Below, one piece after another: positions 15,229-25,674 of a stretch of DNA of 64,000 nucleotides. Made by a program: the position numbers and the translations under genes. Where the stretch lies: assembly GCF_009600885.1 (NCBI RefSeq), contig NZ_VCLA01000145.1, positions 117,688 to 181,687 of the forward strand, given 5' to 3'. Source of the DNA: Streptomyces jumonjinensis (GTDB taxonomy: Bacteria > Actinomycetota > Actinomycetes > Streptomycetales > Streptomycetaceae). How positions within the stretch are numbered: the first letter of the stretch is position 1; each line of letters opens with the position of its first letter. A model generated the notes under the pieces. It saw only the letters and a list, made by a program, of their open reading frames with translations, made no database searches and was not told the DNA's origin.

Positions 15229-16743
15229 GTGGCGGCACCCTTGCAGGAGATTGACGGGTCATACGGCGCCATCGGCGGACCGAAGGAGGTCACCGTCATC
15301 GGCGCCGGCATCGCCGGTCTGGTGGCGGCATATGAATTGGAGCGCCTCGGACATCATGTCCAGGTCATCGAAGCAAGCCATGAGATCGGCGGCCGTATTC
15401 ACACGCACCGCTTCTCCAGCGGCGACCGAGCCGGGCCGTTCGCCGAGCTCGGCGCGATGCGGATACCCGCCGGGCATCGGCTGACCATGCACTACATCGC
15501 CGAACTCGGCCTGCAGAACCAGGTTCGCGAGTTCCGGACGCTGTTTTCCGACGCTGCCGCCTACCTGCCCAGTTCCTCCGGATACCTTCGGGTGCGCGAC
15601 GCGCATGAAACCCTTGTCAATGATTTCACCGCCAGTCTGCCGAACCGGCATTACCGGGAGAACACCCTGCTGTTCGGCGCCTGGCTGGACGCCAGCATAA
15701 GGGCCATCGCCCCCCGCCAGTTCTACGACGAACTGCACAACGAGATAGACGTGGAACTGCTGAACCTCCTCGATCACATCGACTTGACGCCGTACCGGTG
15801 CGGCAGCGCGGGGAACAGAATGGACCTGCACTCCTTCTTCGCCGATCATCCCCAGGTGCGGTCGTTCTGCCCGCCACGCCTTGAGCGATTCCTCGACGAT
15901 GTGCTGGACGAGACCAGCTCTGCCATCGTGCGGCTGCGGAAGGGGATGGACGCGCTTCCCCGGCGGGTCGCCTCGCGGATCCGGGGAGAGATCTCGACCG
16001 GCCAGGAGGTGGTGGGCATCGATGTCCGGGACGACGCGGTGACCCTGCGGATCCGCCAGGGTGTCAGAACCCTCGCCAAGACCTGCGACTACGTGGTGTG
16101 CACCATTCCGTTCACGGTGCTCAGGAGGATGCAGCTGACCGGCTTCGACCAGAACAAGCTGGACATCGTCCATCAGACGAAATACTGGGCGGCGACGAAG
16201 ATAGCCTTCCACTGCCGCGAGGCATTCTGGGAGAAGGACGGGATCAGCGGGGGTGCCTCCTTCACCGGCGGGCATGTGCGGCAGACCTACTACCCGCCCG
16301 CCGACGGCGATCCGGCGCTCGGCGCGGTGCTGCTCGCGAGCTACAGCATCGGGCCGGACGCCGACGCGCTCAGCCGGCTCAGCGAGGCGGAGCGGAACGC
16401 GGTCATCACCAGGGAGCTGAGCGTGATGCACCCCGAGCTGCGCCGACCGGGCATGGTCCTGGGCGTGGCGGGCCGGGCCTGGGGCCTGCGCCGATGGTCC
16501 TGGGGGGCGGCCACGGTCCGCTGGGGCCAGGAGGCCGCACTCCGCGAGGCGGAGCGGCGGGAGGCGGCCCGGCCGCAGAAGGGGCTCTTCTTCGCGGGCG
16601 AGCACTGCTCGTCGAAGCCCGCGTGGATCGAGGGCGCGATCGAGTCGGCGATCGACGCCGCGCACGAGATCCAGTGGCACGAGCCGCGGGCGACCCGCGT
16701 GTTCGCCGCCACCCGGCCGAGCCGCTCGGAGGAGTCGGCATGA
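15229..16743 (+). CDS. staO: FAD-dependent tryptophan oxidase StaO
   Basis: This 504-residue flavin amine oxidase starts indolocarbazole assembly by oxidising L-tryptophan to the indole-3-pyruvate imine. The FAD-binding GAGIAG is at residues 25-30, followed by EASHEIGGRIHTHRF. The C-terminal FAD motif is FFAGEHCSSKPAWIEGAIESA. It resembles RebO/StaO and other L-amino acid oxidases. The GTG at 15229 has a strong RBS, GGAGGA. It overlaps staD by four bases, so the two enzymes that pass a reactive imine between them are coupled. RebO prefers 7-chlorotryptophan; no halogenase is present here, so plain tryptophan is expected. Confidence 0.95.
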   Translation: MAAPLQEIDGSYGAIGGPKEVTVIGAGIAGLVAAYELERLGHHVQVIEASHEIGGRIHTHRFSSGDRAGPFAELGAMRIPAGHRLTMHYIAELGLQNQVREFRTLFSDAAAYLPSSSGYLRVRDAHETLVNDFTASLPNRHYRENTLLFGAWLDASIRAIAPRQFYDELHNEIDVELLNLLDHIDLTPYRCGSAGNRMDLHSFFADHPQVRSFCPPRLERFLDDVLDETSSAIVRLRKGMDALPRRVASRIRGEISTGQEVVGIDVRDDAVTLRIRQGVRTLAKTCDYVVCTIPFTVLRRMQLTGFDQNKLDIVHQTKYWAATKIAFHCREAFWEKDGISGGASFTGGHVRQTYYPPADGDPALGAVLLASYSIGPDADALSRLSEAERNAVITRELSVMHPELRRPGMVLGVAGRAWGLRRWSWGAATVRWGQEAALREAERREAARPQKGLFFAGEHCSSKPAWIEGAIESAIDAAHEIQWHEPRATRVFAATRPSRSEESA

Positions 16744-19700
16744 GCGTCTTCGACCTGCCCCGGCTGCACTTCCGCGGAGCGGCGACGACACACCTGCCCA
16801 CCGGCGCGCGGAGCGGTCTCGTCGATCTGGCGACGAACACGGCGCTCACGACGGACGGGCAGCCCTTCCCGGCGGACCGCCCGCCCGGCGAGTACCACGA
16901 CTATCTCGACCGGCTGGGACCGAGGTTCGACAGCACGGGCCGCCCGGCGCCCGACGGGCCCTTCAGCGCCGCCAAGGGCGAGGACTTCGCAGGCAACGGG
17001 CACTTCTCGATCGACGCGCGGATCGTCAGCGCCGAGGTCCGCGCGGGCCACGCCGACACCGCCGACCCGGTGGTCGGGCGCGGTGTCGACATGTGGGGGC
17101 ACTACAACGAGTACCTCGCCAGCACGGTCAACCGGGCCCGTGTCTTCGACGTCGATCCGTCCTCCGACTGGACCACGACGCTCATGGTCGGACAGTTCTG
17201 CTTCGGGCGCGACGGACGCTCTCACGACACCGGGTACATGGCTGCCGGAGCCGTCCACGGCTGCCACCCCCCGAGGTGGCACAACGCCGACCACGTCAGC
17301 GACATCGGCGATCACTGGCTGGCGAAGCGGCTGCGCCGGTCCGTGGTCCACCAGTTCGTCGTGACCGCCGCCGACGAACTGACCTGGCTCGACGGAGCGG
17401 CGCTCTCCCCGGCCGTGCGGCGACTCCAGGCCACGGCGGCCTCCGAGGACGCCGGCGGCCTGGTGGTGCAATTCGCGCTCAGCCATATGTCCGCTCCGCG
17501 CACACCCGACCAGCCGAGCCGGTGGCAGCTGCACGGGACGATCGCGCCCTGGCGACCGTACGAGCCGCGCACCTACCCGGCGGGCCGCCTGCTCGTCCCG
17601 GACCGCCGCGGACCCGGCCGGGCCCCCGGCGGGCTGCACAACCTCTCCGTCGAGCTGACGGATGAACACGTCACCCTCAACATGATCACCGCGGTGCCCG
17701 CCTCCGGTCCGGTGCGAGACCGCCGGTCCGGGGTCACGGCCGGTCCCCCCGCGCGGGCCGACGCCGGCGATCTCGAACTGCGCACGGCGGACAGCGGCCG
17801 GCTGGTGGCGCGGGTGCCCCGGCAGGCGTACCTCGGGGAGGAGTACCTCCTGACCGGCGGCGTGGTGACGGTTCCCATCGAGATGCCGGCGCACGCCGCG
17901 GCCGGGGAGGCGCTGCATCTGGTGGGCGCCGGCCCCGGCGGCCCGGTGGTGCACCTGCGCGAAAAGGAGATCAACGTCCAGGTCGACGACGCGTGCCTCT
18001 TCCTGGAGCACCCTCGCGCCCCGGCGGACACAGCGGACACAGGAAACCCAGGGGATATAGAGGACACGGACCACGATGTGGAGGTGCTCGTGCGGTCCTT
18101 CGTACGGGGCCGTCCAAGCACTGTCGGCGGGATCGGCGTACGGCAGTTCTTCAACCCCAGAGCCCTCCCGCGCGACCCGTCCGCACGCTCCCCCGAGGCG
18201 CGGTGCTCCGATATCGACATCGTCCGGCTGCGCGCGGGCCGGCGGGACGCTTCCGGCGCCTGGTCGAGCGCCTGCGTCCTGGACACGGACCACACGGGCC
18301 GCGGATGGCTCACCCTGCGGGGCGCGGCGGCCGGTACCGCCCGCGTCCTGCTGTCCACCGGCCCCGGCGACCTGCCGTGCGACATGGACCTCCCCGGCTC
18401 CGCGGCCCTCGGCTACGACCACGACGACGCGCTCGGCTACTGGCCCGGCACCGGGTACATGTCCGTGCGGGTGCTTCCCGACGACTGGCGGCTGGCCGGG
18501 ACCGGCCAGGACGAGGCGACCTTCGACCTGGTGTACGCCGAGGTCTTCGCGTACTACGAGCACCTGTACTCCTTCATGAAGGCGGAGGTCTTCAGCCTGG
18601 CGGACCGGTGCAAGGTGGAGACGTACGCGCAACTGATCTGGCAGATGTGCGACCCGCGCAACAAGGCCAAGACCTACTACATGCCGCCGACCCGGGATCT
18701 GTCCGAGCCGAAGGCACAGCTCCTGCTGACATTCCTGCGGGCCCAGCAGACGCCGGACGAGGTTCTCCTGACGGCGCCGGCGGCCACCCGCAGCGGCAGG
18801 AGGATCACCACCCGCGGCCGACTCGTCCAGGCGCTGCGCGACGCCGCCGCGATCGAGCTGGCCGTCATGCTCCAGTACTTGTACGCGGCCTACTCGGTGC
18901 CCGCCCACGGCGCCGGTCTGGAGTATGTGCGGCGGGGCGTATGGACGCCCGAGCAGCTCCGGCTCGCCTGCGGCGACGGCGGAGAGACCCTCGACGGGGG
19001 CATCCGCGGCACGCTGCTGAACATCGCCCGCGAGGAGATGATCCACTTCCTCCTCGTCAACAACGTCATCACCGCGGTGGGCGAGCCCTTCCATCTGCCC
19101 CGGATCGACTTCGGCACCGTCAACCACGAGCTGCCGGTGCCGCTGGACTTCTCCCTTGAGAGGCTGGGACCCGGCAGCGTCGAGCGGTTCGCGCAGATCG
19201 AGCGGCCGGACGACCTCGTCGGCGAGGTGCGGCGAGGCGACACGGCGGCGGCCCCCGCGTACCACGACGACGGGCGCCCCTACGCGTCGCTGAGCGAGCT
19301 GTACGCGGACATCCGGGAAGCCCTGCCGCGCGTCCCGGACCTCTTCATGGTGGAGAAGGGCAGAGGAGGCGGTGAGCACCACCTCTTCCTGCGGGAGTCG
19401 CTCAACCGGCGCCACCCCGACTACCAGCTTGAGGTCGACGACGTCTCCAGCGCCTTGTTCGCCATCGACGTCATCACCGAGCAGGGAGAGGGCGGGACGC
19501 TCGGACCGCGGACCGCCGAGGAGTCGCACTACGCCTCGTTCCTGCGGATCGGCGAGCTGCTCCGCGGCGCACCGCCCACGGGGACGCACCCCGGCGGCGA
19601 ACGGTGGAGCCCGGCCTACCCCGTCGTGCGGAACCCGACCCTTGGGCGGGGAAACCCGGTCATGGAGACGGTCACCGATCCTGACGCCCGGTCGGTCATG

Positions 19701-20069
19701 CGGCTGTTCAACCGTTCCTACGCCATGGCGCTGCGGCTCATGGCCCAGCACTTCGGCGAGCGCCCGGACGACAGCCTGCGGCGGTCCGATCTGATGAACG
19801 CGGCGATCGACATGATGACGGGCATGATGCGCCCGCTGGCGGAACTGCTGGTGACCCTGCCGTCGGGGCGGCGGGGCATGACCGCCGGGCCGTCGTTCGA
19901 GCCGGCGGAGCAGCCCGCGCCCGTGTCCCGCCCGGACGTGGCGAGACGCGGCATCGCGCTGCGCCTCGACCACCTCGCGGCGGAATGCAGAAAGTGCCCC
20001 ATGGCGCCCGCCCGCGTGGGGGAGATGAGCGCGTTCTGGGCCGACCGCTTCCGGCTGCCGCGCCGATAG
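16740..20069 (+). CDS. staD: Chromopyrrolic acid synthase StaD (RebD/VioB family)
   Basis: This 1109-residue enzyme couples two indole-pyruvate imines into chromopyrrolic acid, the step shared with RebD, and is related to VioB of violacein synthesis. Its start [20 protein letters not shown] is typical of the family. Around residues 690-870 lies the ferritin-like domain of the iminophenyl-pyruvate dimer synthase type, with [17 protein letters not shown] and [11 protein letters not shown] (the E-E-x-x-H pattern). Family members are heme proteins of about 1000-1100 residues, so the length is normal. It starts in an ATGA overlap with staO. Confidence 0.95.
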   Translation: MSVFDLPRLHFRGAATTHLPTGARSGLVDLATNTALTTDGQPFPADRPPGEYHDYLDRLGPRFDSTGRPAPDGPFSAAKGEDFAGNGHFSIDARIVSAEVRAGHADTADPVVGRGVDMWGHYNEYLASTVNRARVFDVDPSSDWTTTLMVGQFCFGRDGRSHDTGYMAAGAVHGCHPPRWHNADHVSDIGDHWLAKRLRRSVVHQFVVTAADELTWLDGAALSPAVRRLQATAASEDAGGLVVQFALSHMSAPRTPDQPSRWQLHGTIAPWRPYEPRTYPAGRLLVPDRRGPGRAPGGLHNLSVELTDEHVTLNMITAVPASGPVRDRRSGVTAGPPARADAGDLELRTADSGRLVARVPRQAYLGEEYLLTGGVVTVPIEMPAHAAAGEALHLVGAGPGGPVVHLREKEINVQVDDACLFLEHPRAPADTADTGNPGDIEDTDHDVEVLVRSFVRGRPSTVGGIGVRQFFNPRALPRDPSARSPEARCSDIDIVRLRAGRRDASGAWSSACVLDTDHTGRGWLTLRGAAAGTARVLLSTGPGDLPCDMDLPGSAALGYDHDDALGYWPGTGYMSVRVLPDDWRLAGTGQDEATFDLVYAEVFAYYEHLYSFMKAEVFSLADRCKVETYAQLIWQMCDPRNKAKTYYMPPTRDLSEPKAQLLLTFLRAQQTPDEVLLTAPAATRSGRRITTRGRLVQALRDAAAIELAVMLQYLYAAYSVPAHGAGLEYVRRGVWTPEQLRLACGDGGETLDGGIRGTLLNIAREEMIHFLLVNNVITAVGEPFHLPRIDFGTVNHELPVPLDFSLERLGPGSVERFAQIERPDDLVGEVRRGDTAAAPAYHDDGRPYASLSELYADIREALPRVPDLFMVEKGRGGGEHHLFLRESLNRRHPDYQLEVDDVSSALFAIDVITEQGEGGTLGPRTAEESHYASFLRIGELLRGAPPTGTHPGGERWSPAYPVVRNPTLGRGNPVMETVTDPDARSVMRLFNRSYAMALRLMAQHFGERPDDSLRRSDLMNAAIDMMTGMMRPLAELLVTLPSGRRGMTAGPSFEPAEQPAPVSRPDVARRGIALRLDHLAAECRKCPMAPARVGEMSAFWADRFRLPRR

Positions 20070-20167
20070 GGCACGGCAGCCGGACGGGACTTCGACGACA
20101 CGACCCAGGACGCCCCCGGCGGCGGGCACGAACCCGCGACGCCGTACTGCCATCCGAAGGAGACCGC

Positions 20168-21424
20168 ATGCCATCCGCGACGCTGCCGCGGTTCGACCTG
20201 AAGGGCTGGGACAGGAAGGACATCGCCTGCCCGTACCCGGTCTACCGGCGCTACCGGGAGACCGCGCCGGTCCATCGCGGGGCATCGGGCACGGGCGAGC
20301 CGGATACGTTCTACGTCTTCTCCTACGACGAGGTCGTCCGGGTGCTGTCGAGCCGGAGTTTCGGCCGGGACGCGCGCGTGGCGTCCGCCGACGCCACCGC
20401 GGCCCCCGTTCCGATTCCCGCCGAGTACCGGGCCCTGCGGGCCATCGTCGAGAACTGGCTGGTGTTCCTGGACCCGCCGCGCCACACCGAGCTGCGCTCC
20501 CTGCTCAGCGCCGAGTTCTCCCCCTCGGTCGTCGCCGCTCTGCGCCCTCGCGTCACACAGATCGCGCACGAGCTCCTGGAGCGGCTCGGACGGCGCCGGG
20601 AGGCCGATCTCGTCGAGGGTTTCGCGGCGCCCTTCCCCCTCCTGGTCATCTCCGAACTGCTCGGCATCCCGAGGGAGCACCACGCATGGCTCCGCGCCGG
20701 CGCGGTGGCCCTCCAGGAGGCCGGCACCACCCGGTCGCGCCACGGCACGGGCGGCTACGCACGGGCCGAGGCAGCCGCCCGGGGGATCGCCCGCTACTTC
20801 CGGCAGGAGGTCCGCAGACGGCGCGGGGCCGATCGCGGCGACCTGCTCACGCTCCTGGTCCGCGCCCGGGACGGCGGCGCACCGCTGAGCGTCGACGGGA
20901 TCGTGGGGACCTGTGTCCACCTGCTCACCGCCGGACACGAGACCACGGCCAACTTCCTGGCGAAGGCGGTGCTGGCGCTGCGGGCGCACCCCCGGGTCCT
21001 CGACGAGCTGCGCGGCGCTCCCGAGCTGACGCCGGGGGCGGTCGAGGAGCTCCTGCGCTATGACCCGCCGGTGCAGGCGGTGACACGGTGGGCGTACCAG
21101 GACACCCGCCTCGGCGGGTACGAGGCGCCGCGCGGCAGCCGCGTGGTCGCCCTGCTGGGCTCGGCGAACCGGGACCCCGCGCGCTTCCCGCGCCCCGACG
21201 TTCTGGACGTGCGCCGCTCCGCCGACCGGCATCTGGGCTTCGGCCTCGGCATCCACTACTGCCTCGGCGCGACGCTGGCCCGCGCCGAGGCCGAGATCGG
21301 CCTCAGGGCGCTGCTGGACGGCGTTCCCGGGCTGGGCCGCGGCGGTCAGCAGGTCGAGTACGCCGACGACATGGTCTTCCACGGGCCGACACGTCTGGTG
21401 CTCAGCCTGTCCGACCTCCCGTGA
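20168..21424 (+). CDS. staP: Cytochrome P450 StaP, aryl-aryl coupling
   Basis: This 418-residue P450 shows the I-helix [12 protein letters not shown], ExxR in EELLR, and the heme loop [17 protein letters not shown] near residue 357. StaP performs the intramolecular C-C bond between the two indoles of chromopyrrolic acid and begins its decarboxylation, working with StaC to set the aglycone oxidation state. The position right after staD is the expected one. ATG 20168 has AAGGAG upstream. A 98-base gap separates it from staD, so it may have its own translation start without coupling. Confidence 0.93.
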   Translation: MPSATLPRFDLKGWDRKDIACPYPVYRRYRETAPVHRGASGTGEPDTFYVFSYDEVVRVLSSRSFGRDARVASADATAAPVPIPAEYRALRAIVENWLVFLDPPRHTELRSLLSAEFSPSVVAALRPRVTQIAHELLERLGRRREADLVEGFAAPFPLLVISELLGIPREHHAWLRAGAVALQEAGTTRSRHGTGGYARAEAAARGIARYFRQEVRRRRGADRGDLLTLLVRARDGGAPLSVDGIVGTCVHLLTAGHETTANFLAKAVLALRAHPRVLDELRGAPELTPGAVEELLRYDPPVQAVTRWAYQDTRLGGYEAPRGSRVVALLGSANRDPARFPRPDVLDVRRSADRHLGFGLGIHYCLGATLARAEAEIGLRALLDGVPGLGRGGQQVEYADDMVFHGPTRLVLSLSDLP

Positions 21425-21465
21425 TCCGCAGCGGCACACCGACACCGTACGGAAGGAAAGCAGCC

Positions 21466-22296
21466 ATGACACAGCAGCAGTCCGACATCACCCCCGACTC
21501 CGTCGGCCGGGCGTACGACCTGTTCACCGACCTCGGCGCCACGACCGCGCTGGGCGGCAATCTCCATGTGGGCTACTGGGACGACGGCGACGACGCCCCG
21601 ATCGCCGAGGCCACCGACCGTCTCACCGACCTCGTCGCCGAACGCCTCGCCCTCCGGCCGGATCAGCGGCTTCTGGACGTGGGCTGCGGCAACGGCGTCC
21701 CGGCCCTGCGCATCGCGGGAGCGCACGGAGTACGCGTGACCGGCATCACCGTCAGCGCACAGCAGGTCGCCCAGGCGTCGGAGCGGGCCGATGGCTCCGA
21801 CGCCGGCGGCCGGACCTCCTTCCTCTTCGCGGACGCCATGGATCTCCCCTTCGACGACGGTTCCTTCGACGGGGCCTGGGCGGTCGAATCGCTGGTGCAC
21901 ATGGCCGACCAGTCCGCCGCCTTGGCGGAGATCCACCGCGTCGTCCGCCCCGGCGGTCGTCTGGTCATCGCCGACCTGTGCCGGCGGCAGCCGTTCACCG
22001 GCGACGACAGGGCCGTGCTGGACGGCATGATGCGCATGTACCAGCTCGCCGGGATCAACACGCCCGACGAGCACCGCGCACGCCTGACGGAAGCGGGCTG
22101 GCAGCTGCTGGAGCTGACGGACATCGGCGAACGGATCCGCGCCAGTTACGGGCAGGGCTCGGCCGCCTTCCGGTCCATCGCCGCCTCCCTCGACGCCTCC
22201 GCGGCGGAGCAGCTCACCGCGGCAGCCGACCTGATGGAGGCGTTCGGGAAGCACCCGCACACCGGCTACGTCCTGATCACCGCGCGGCGGATCTGA
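21466..22296 (+). CDS. staMA: SAM-dependent methyltransferase StaMA-like (sugar methylation)
   Basis: This 276-residue class I methyltransferase has motif I VGCGNGVPALRIA at about residues 71-83, an acidic loop end and the post-motif region HRVVRPGGRLVIADL. In the staurosporine pathway StaMA methylates the sugar amino group and StaMB the neighbouring hydroxyl. The two paralogues here share the pattern of N-terminal YD and HxGYWD near residue 35. Because no aminotransferase is found in the cluster, the real acceptor of this enzyme is unclear and may be an oxygen. ATG 21466 has GGAAGGAAAG upstream. Confidence 0.85.
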   Translation: MTQQQSDITPDSVGRAYDLFTDLGATTALGGNLHVGYWDDGDDAPIAEATDRLTDLVAERLALRPDQRLLDVGCGNGVPALRIAGAHGVRVTGITVSAQQVAQASERADGSDAGGRTSFLFADAMDLPFDDGSFDGAWAVESLVHMADQSAALAEIHRVVRPGGRLVIADLCRRQPFTGDDRAVLDGMMRMYQLAGINTPDEHRARLTEAGWQLLELTDIGERIRASYGQGSAAFRSIAASLDASAAEQLTAAADLMEAFGKHPHTGYVLITARRI

Positions 22297-22325
22297 CCGC
22301 GCGCCGGACCTGACCGGCCGGTGCG

Positions 22326-22418
22326 GCTGGACGGTCGCGTAACGGCCGGGCGGTCGGTGCGGCTGGACGGTCGTGTGACGGCTGGACGGTCGTGTGACGG
22401 CCGGGCGGTCGTGTGACC
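22326..22418. repeat. Five imperfect 19-bp tandem repeats between staMA and staJ
   Basis: The unit GCTGGACGGTCGTGTGACG occurs exactly at 22362-22380 and 22381-22399. Degenerate copies lie at 22326 and 22400, with a shorter one between. The array fills the gap between two genes and shows no open reading frame of its own. Confidence 0.75.
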
Positions 22419-22465
22419 GGACGGCCACCGTTTCGCTCCGATGCCCGCAGACAGGGAGTCCTTCG

Positions 22466-23887
22466 ATGTCGTCTTGGACCGGTTCGCCATCCGCCGCCGC
22501 CCCCGCTCCCGCCGCCGTGCGCCCGCGCGAGGACCGCGCACAGGCGGACCGTATGGCCTTGTCGGCCGCGACCGGCAAAGGAGCGCATATACGGACCGAG
22601 GACGTCTGCGCCTGGCTGGCCGAGCGCCGCCGCGCCACCGCCGTCCATGTGGCACGCATACCGTTCGCGGAGCTCGACGAGTGGCGGTTCGAGCGCGGCA
22701 CCGGCAATATCGCGCATCGCAGCGGGCGGTTCTTCACCGTCGAGGGCATGCAGGTGACGGAAGACGACGGACCCCGCCGGGAGTGGCAGCAGCCTGTCAT
22801 CAGACAGCCCGAAGTGGGCATCCTCGGCATCCTGGCCAAGGAGTTCGACGGCGTACTGCACTTTCTGATGCAGGCCAAGTCGGAGCCGGGCAACACCAAC
22901 CCGCTCCAGCTCTCACCGACCGTGCAGGCCACCCGCAGCAACTACACCAAGGCCCACGGGGGCACGGATGTGCAGCTCATCGACTACTTCGTCCGGCCCG
23001 ACCGCGACCGTGTCATCGCCGACGTCCTCCAGTCGGAACAGGGCTCGTGGTTCTACCGCAAGTCCAACCGCAACATGATCGTCGAAACGGCCGACGAGAT
23101 CCCCGCACGGGACGACTTCCGCTGGCTCACGCTCGGCCAGATCGCCGAACTGCTCCACGAGGACGACGTGGTCAACATGAACGCCAGGAGTGTGCTGGCC
23201 TGTGTGCCGTACCGGGACACGGCGCCCGGCGCCCTGCTCTCCGACGTTCAGCTCCTGTCGTGGTTCACCGGCGAGCGCTCCCGCCGCGATGTGCGCGCCC
23301 ATCGGATACCGCTCGCCTCCGTGCGCGGCTGGAAGCACGGCGTCGAGGCGATCGAGCACGAGGAGGGGCGCTACTTCAAGGTCGTCGCCGTCTCCGTGCG
23401 GGGCGGCAACCGCGAAGTGGCCGGCTGGAACCAGCCGCTGATCGAACCCGTCGGCGCGGGGCTCGCGGCGTTCCTCGTGCGCGAGATCGACGGAGTGCCG
23501 CATGTGCTGGTGCACGCCCGCGCCGAGGGCGGCTTCCTGGACACGGTCGAGCTGGCCCCGACCGTCCAGTGCACGCCCGGCGACTACGCCCATCTGCCGG
23601 CGGCGGACCGCCCGCCGTTCCTCGACGCCGTCCTGGACGCCCCGCTGTCGCGCATCCGCTACCAGGCCGTCCACTCCGAGGAGGGCGGGCGTTTCCTGAA
23701 CGCCAGGAGCCGGTATCTCGCCGTCGACGCGGCCACGGCCTCGCTCGACCCGCCCCCCGGCTACGCCTGGGCCACCCCTGCCCAGCTCAGGGCCCTCACC
23801 CGGCATGGGCACTATCTCAATATGGAGGCCCGCACGCTCCTGGCCTGCCTCAACGCCACGGCGGCGCGGACCCGAGGAGGGTTGTGA
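22466..23887 (+). CDS. staJ: NDP-hexose 2,3-dehydratase
   Basis: This 473-residue enzyme removes the C2 hydroxyl of dTDP-4-keto-6-deoxyglucose to give a 3,4-diketo-2,6-dideoxy sugar. It is built of two homologous halves, as in EvaA/TylX3: IPFAELDEWRF, then GRFFTVEGMQV in the first half, and IPLASVRGWKH, then GRYFKVVAVSV in the second. Each half also has the pattern LSPTVQ or LAPTVQ. The ATG at 22466 is preceded by GGGAG. The sugar made after this step is deoxygenated at C2, as in staurosporine. Confidence 0.92.
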   Translation: MSSWTGSPSAAAPAPAAVRPREDRAQADRMALSAATGKGAHIRTEDVCAWLAERRRATAVHVARIPFAELDEWRFERGTGNIAHRSGRFFTVEGMQVTEDDGPRREWQQPVIRQPEVGILGILAKEFDGVLHFLMQAKSEPGNTNPLQLSPTVQATRSNYTKAHGGTDVQLIDYFVRPDRDRVIADVLQSEQGSWFYRKSNRNMIVETADEIPARDDFRWLTLGQIAELLHEDDVVNMNARSVLACVPYRDTAPGALLSDVQLLSWFTGERSRRDVRAHRIPLASVRGWKHGVEAIEHEEGRYFKVVAVSVRGGNREVAGWNQPLIEPVGAGLAAFLVREIDGVPHVLVHARAEGGFLDTVELAPTVQCTPGDYAHLPAADRPPFLDAVLDAPLSRIRYQAVHSEEGGRFLNARSRYLAVDAATASLDPPPGYAWATPAQLRALTRHGHYLNMEARTLLACLNATAARTRGGL

Positions 23888-23888
23888 C

Positions 23889-24971
23889 ATGAAGCGCACA
23901 CCGGTGAACCCCAGACCGCTGATCACCGTGCTCGGCGCCTCCGGCTTCGTGGGCTCGGCCGTCACCCGCGAACTGGCACGCCGTCCGGTCCGTCTGCGGG
24001 CAGTGGCGCGCAGACGGATCGCCCCCGCTCCCGGCCCGGCCGAGACGACCGTCGTCACCGCCGATCTCACCGACCGGGCGGCGCTCGCCGAGGCGGTCGC
24101 GGGATCGGACGCGGTGGTGCATCTGCTCCTGGCGGACGGCGGGTGGCGGGCAGCCGAGACCGAGCCGGGGGCCGAGCGTGTGAACGTGGGGGTGATGCGG
24201 GACCTCATCGAGGTGCTGCGGCCGGGCCCCGGCGACGGGACGCCCCCGCTGGTGGTGTACGGCGGCGCAGCCTCGCAGGTCGGTGTGCCGCCGCGGGAGC
24301 CGCTCGACGGCAGCGAGCCCGACCACCCCGGGACCGCCTACGACCGGCAGAAGCTGGCGGCCGAGCAGCTCTTGATGAAGGCCACCGCCGAGGGCCGGGT
24401 GCGCGGCGTCAGCCTGCGCCTGCCCACGGTGTTCGGCGAGAGCGCGGCGCTCGGCGCCACCGACCGCGGCTTCGTGTCCGCCATGGCGCGGCGGGCGCTC
24501 GCGGGCCAGACGCTCACCATGTGGCACGACGGCACGGTCCGGCGCGACCTGGTCCATGTCGACGATGTCGCGGCGGCGTTCACGGCGGCGCTCGACCACC
24601 CGGGCCCCCTGGTGGGCGGCCACTGGCCGATCGGGGCCGGCCGGGGCGACGAACTCGGCCATGTCTTCCGGCTCGTCGCCCGGACCATGTCCGACTGCAC
24701 GGGGCGGCTCCCGGTCGCCGTGATGTCCGTGGAGCCGCCCCCGCACGCCCCCGCGACGGACTTCCGCAGCGTGACCATCGACTCCACCCCGTTCCGGGCG
24801 GTCACCGGCTGGCGCCCTCGGATCTCGCTCTCCGAAGGGGTGCGCCGCACCGTCGCGGCCCTGGCCCGGCAGCAGGACGGGGGCCCGGTGGGAGCGGGCA
24901 CTCGCGGGCGTTCGGCCGGAGCAAGGCCGTCCCCGGCCGTCCCCAGCCGCTCAGGAAAGGCCGGCCCATGA
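23889..24971 (+). CDS. staK: NDP-hexose 4-ketoreductase
   Basis: This 360-residue extended SDR enzyme has the Rossmann loop VLGASGFVGSAV at about residues 14-25, and the catalytic Tyr/Lys in AYDRQK near 148-153. It should reduce the C4 keto group of the dideoxy sugar, the role of StaK/EvaE-type reductases. The ATG follows the staJ stop by a single base. The stop overlaps the ATG of a 29-codon ORF. The last 35 residues are a Gly/Arg/Pro-rich tail not expected in the family. Confidence 0.88.
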   Translation: MKRTPVNPRPLITVLGASGFVGSAVTRELARRPVRLRAVARRRIAPAPGPAETTVVTADLTDRAALAEAVAGSDAVVHLLLADGGWRAAETEPGAERVNVGVMRDLIEVLRPGPGDGTPPLVVYGGAASQVGVPPREPLDGSEPDHPGTAYDRQKLAAEQLLMKATAEGRVRGVSLRLPTVFGESAALGATDRGFVSAMARRALAGQTLTMWHDGTVRRDLVHVDDVAAAFTAALDHPGPLVGGHWPIGAGRGDELGHVFRLVARTMSDCTGRLPVAVMSVEPPPHAPATDFRSVTIDSTPFRAVTGWRPRISLSEGVRRTVAALARQQDGGPVGAGTRGRSAGARPSPAVPSRSGKAGP

Positions 24972-25057
24972 CTCCCGCGCTGTGCGTGAGGTGCCGACCA
25001 CGCTGTGACGCCCCGCTGACCGTCCCATTCCGCCCGAGCCATGGGAGGCAGACATGA
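24968..25057 (+). CDS. 29-residue ORF between staK and staE, possible scar of a lost gene
   Basis: The ORF begins in an ATGA overlap with staK, has AGGAAAGG upstream, and ends in an ATGA overlap with staE. Both junctions are those expected of a normal gene in a coupled operon, but only 29 codons lie between (MTPALCVRCRPRC and onward). Staurosporine clusters carry a sugar aminotransferase, staI, which is missing here. This place would suit it, but the 29 residues do not resemble an aminotransferase start to me, so the link is only inference. Confidence 0.35.
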   Translation: MTPALCVRCRPRCDAPLTVPFRPSHGRQT

Positions 25058-25674
25058 AAGCACGCGAACTAGTGGTCGAGGGAGCGCTTGAGTTCACTCC
25101 CCGGGTCTTCCCCGACGAACGGGGCCTGTTCATCTCGCCGTTCCAGGAGGAGGCGTTCACCGAGGCCCACGGCGGCCCGCTCTTCCATGTCGCGCAGACC
25201 AACCACAGCATGTCCCGGCGCGGCGTGGTCCGGGGAGTCCACTTCACCGCGACGCCGCCCGGTACCGCGAAGTACGTCTACTGCGCACGCGGAAAGGCCC
25301 TGGACATCGTGGTCGACATCAGGGTCGGCTCGCCCACGTTCGGCCGGTGGGACTCGGTGCTGATGGACCAGCGGGATCACCGGGCGACCTATCTCCCCGT
25401 GGGAGTGGGGCACGCGTTCGTGGCGCTGGAGGACGACACCGTCATGTCGTACCTGCTCTCCGAGAGCTACACACCGCAGAACGAACTCGCCCTGTCCGTC
25501 CTCGATCCGGCCCTCGGGCTGCCCGTCACCGGGGACGCCGAACCGGTCCTCTCCGAGCGGGACCGTACGGCGATCACGCTCGCCGAGGCGCGGAGACAGG
25601 GGCTGCTGCCGGAGTACGCCCGGTGCCAGGAGATCGAGAGGAACGGTGCGCGTACGCCGGGTACGCCGCGGTGA
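25054..25674 (+). CDS. staE: dTDP-4-keto-6-deoxyhexose 3,5-epimerase (or 5-epimerase)
   Basis: This 206-residue RmlC-type cupin inverts C5 (and possibly C3) of the 4-keto sugar, producing the L-configuration. Family landmarks are FPDERGLF at about residues 19-26, the catalytic histidine in VVRGVHF at 58-64, and VGVGHAFVALEDD near 117. It resembles EvaD/StaE proteins of antibiotic clusters. ATG 25054 is preceded by GGGAGG and overlaps the 29-codon ORF. Its 3' end runs into a tandem repeat. Confidence 0.92.
   Translation: MKARELVVEGALEFTPRVFPDERGLFISPFQEEAFTEAHGGPLFHVAQTNHSMSRRGVVRGVHFTATPPGTAKYVYCARGKALDIVVDIRVGSPTFGRWDSVLMDQRDHRATYLPVGVGHAFVALEDDTVMSYLLSESYTPQNELALSVLDPALGLPVTGDAEPVLSERDRTAITLAEARRQGLLPEYARCQEIERNGARTPGTPR

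Noticed and set aside
16341..20285. A 1314-codon open frame on the minus strand across staD
   Set aside because: It is antisense to the clear StaD protein. Long antisense frames arise because high GC makes stop codons rare. The translation is Gly/Arg/Val-rich with no domain.
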